From Lentisphaerota bacterium (lineage in GTDB: Bacteria; Verrucomicrobiota; Kiritimatiellia; RFP12; UBA3636), in NCBI GenBank assembly GCA_022837245.1, contig JALHHX010000104.1, positions 1 to 7,617 on the forward strand: 7,617 nt of DNA. The letters are read 5' to 3'. The position numbers and the translations under genes were made by a program. Position 1 is the stretch's first letter, and the number at the start of each line of letters is the position of its first letter. The notes under the pieces are model-generated. The model ran no database searches, was not told the DNA's origin, and worked only from the letters and a program-made list of their open reading frames with translations. Of the stretch, positions 6,831-7,617 are shown one piece after another.

Positions 6831-7551
6831 GGCGCGCGCGCATTTTACTTATAAGCAACGGGTCGTTAATCATCTCCACTAGTTTTGCCTCCTCCGGCTC
6901 GTCCCAGATGAACTCAATCAATGGCCAAAATGACATGATCCTGTAAAGCCTTTCCTCTGGATCGCCCGACTCGCCTGCCTTCATTGCATCGCGTGTAGTT
7001 GTATAGAAGAGCCGCCGGTCTCTGCCTGCCACCAGGCTTTCAACGATGTTTGAAAAGAAGTGGACGTGTTCCACATCGTTGGTTTCAAGTGCAAACCACG
7101 ACGGAGGATAGTCCCAAACAAACTTAGGCGAACAATACCCCCCGTAATTTGTGAGAACAATGCCGGAATTCCAAATTATTCCGCTGTCACTCGCTCTCTT
7201 GTAAACCGCGTTTTTCCATTCATTCGTCATGGCGAAGAACACTACCGTCTTTCCGTTGAAAAAGTTCGTGCCGCCTTCAACCATCTCCTTGGTTTCCCAG
7301 TCTGAAAAAGCTCCTTTTATGGCGATGGGGTTTGTGGGGAAACTGCCATGCCAATAGTTGTTAACACCTATCACGAGTGTATCGTCATAGTGATCGACAA
7401 CAGTTCCTTCGCCTGCGAAATCCGCGAATTGAAAAGCACTGAAGTATCGCATAGCTGCGGTGTCGCCACTAATACGTTCTGCCAGGCAACATGCGGAAAA
7501 AAATACAAGCAGACAATAAGCCAGCAGTTTTTTTTCAATATAAGTCTTCAT
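6814..7551 (-). CDS. Small exported or lipoprotein-like hypothetical protein
   Basis: The product is 245 residues from the ATG at 7551. It opens with a signal peptide: MKTYIEKK, a hydrophobic core LLAYCLLVFF, then SACCLA, with cleavage likely after Ala24 (before ERISGD). Two adjacent Cys invite a lipoprotein reading, but Phe at -3 of the first is not a good lipobox. The mature part is rich in Tyr, Phe, Trp and Asn. An early GTVVDHYDDTLVIGV stretch and a later GKTVVFFAMTNEW strand suggest a small beta domain. A helical acidic end follows (PLIEFIWDEPEEAKLVEMIN). The family is not recognised. An earlier in-frame ATG at 7584 adds 11 residues and overlaps the stop of the preceding frame. The later start is preferred because it gives a normal signal peptide, and neither start has a good Shine-Dalgarno. 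The last six residues may be the product of a frameshift. The codons are more AT-rich than in the genes to the left. Confidence 0.75.
   Translation of the reverse strand: MKTYIEKKLLAYCLLVFFSACCLAERISGDTAAMRYFSAFQFADFAGEGTVVDHYDDTLVIGVNNYWHGSFPTNPIAIKGAFSDWETKEMVEGGTNFFNGKTVVFFAMTNEWKNAVYKRASDSGIIWNSGIVLTNYGGYCSPKFVWDYPPSWFALETNDVEHVHFFSNIVESLVAGRDRRLFYTTTRDAMKAGESGDPEERLYRIMSFWPLIEFIWDEPEEAKLVEMINDPLLISKMRARHGAAH
6832..6841. repeat. (GC)5 dinucleotide tract near gene end
   Basis: Ten bases of alternating G and C lie in codons just before the end of the exported-protein gene. Such tracts gain or lose units by slippage. A one-unit change here shifts the frame into the alternative C-terminal reading. 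Confidence 0.8.
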
Positions 7552-7580
7552 AACTTGTGAGTGTTGAGTTCTCGTATTGT

Positions 7581-7617
7581 TCATGGGTCGTGCGACAGCC
7601 CTTCCACGATCAGCGGG
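7581..7617 (-). CDS. 3' end of a gene cut by the right edge
   Basis: One minus-strand frame entering from the right edge reads PLIVEGLSHDP and stops at TGA 7583-7581. That TGA overlaps the ATG at 7584-7582 as ATGA, a common junction between coupled genes. Only eleven codons are visible, so the product cannot be named. The frame of the downstream gene is also open here, so this call rests on the plausible residues and the overlap. Confidence 0.3.
   Translation of the reverse strand, partial: PLIVEGLSHDP

Noticed and set aside
6499..6882. Plus-strand ORF of 127 codons across the right-hand gap
   Set aside because: It overlaps the 3' end of the exported-protein gene and runs antisense to the 72-codon ORF, and its product has the Arg/His/Ile-rich look of a shadow frame.

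Overview
The window reads as bacterial chromosome, GC-rich from the left edge to about 6480 and visibly more AT-rich after that. It holds one recognisable housekeeping gene, a complete mutS on the plus strand (187-2709). Convergent to it is a minus-strand cluster covering the rest of the window. No RNA gene, CRISPR array, insertion sequence or phage gene is visible.

The minus-strand cluster, read in its own direction from the right edge, contains five elements. First is the last codons of a gene cut by the window edge (stop at 7581). Second is an AT-richer gene for a small exported protein (6814-7551 or 7584). Third is a 72-codon orphan ORF (6556-6774). Fourth is a PF12831-type FAD-dependent oxidoreductase (5224-6480). 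Fifth is an 819-residue protein (2724-5183) that fuses a major facilitator superfamily (MFS) transporter to a large soluble C-terminal region with HEAT-like helical repeats. The oxidoreductase and transporter genes are 40 bp apart on the same strand and probably share a transcript. The simplest reading is that the transporter imports a small organic solute and the cytoplasmic flavoenzyme oxidises it or a derivative. The substrate cannot be read from the sequence.

The organism is not identifiable with certainty. PF12831 flavoproteins and MFS proteins with unusual helical-repeat tails, weak Shine-Dalgarno use and high GC together recall the Planctomycetota-Verrucomicrobiota-Chlamydiota assemblage, particularly Kiritimatiellae or Lentisphaeria. 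That is an inference from gene style, not from a marker match.

The points most worth checking are the MFS-HEAT fusion, the probable dinucleotide-slippage frameshift at the 3' end of the exported-protein gene, the orphan ORF whose GTG overlaps the stop of the frame that slippage would restore, and a pair of 9-bp direct repeats 43 bp apart upstream of the oxidoreductase. No complete novel defence or mobile system is evident.
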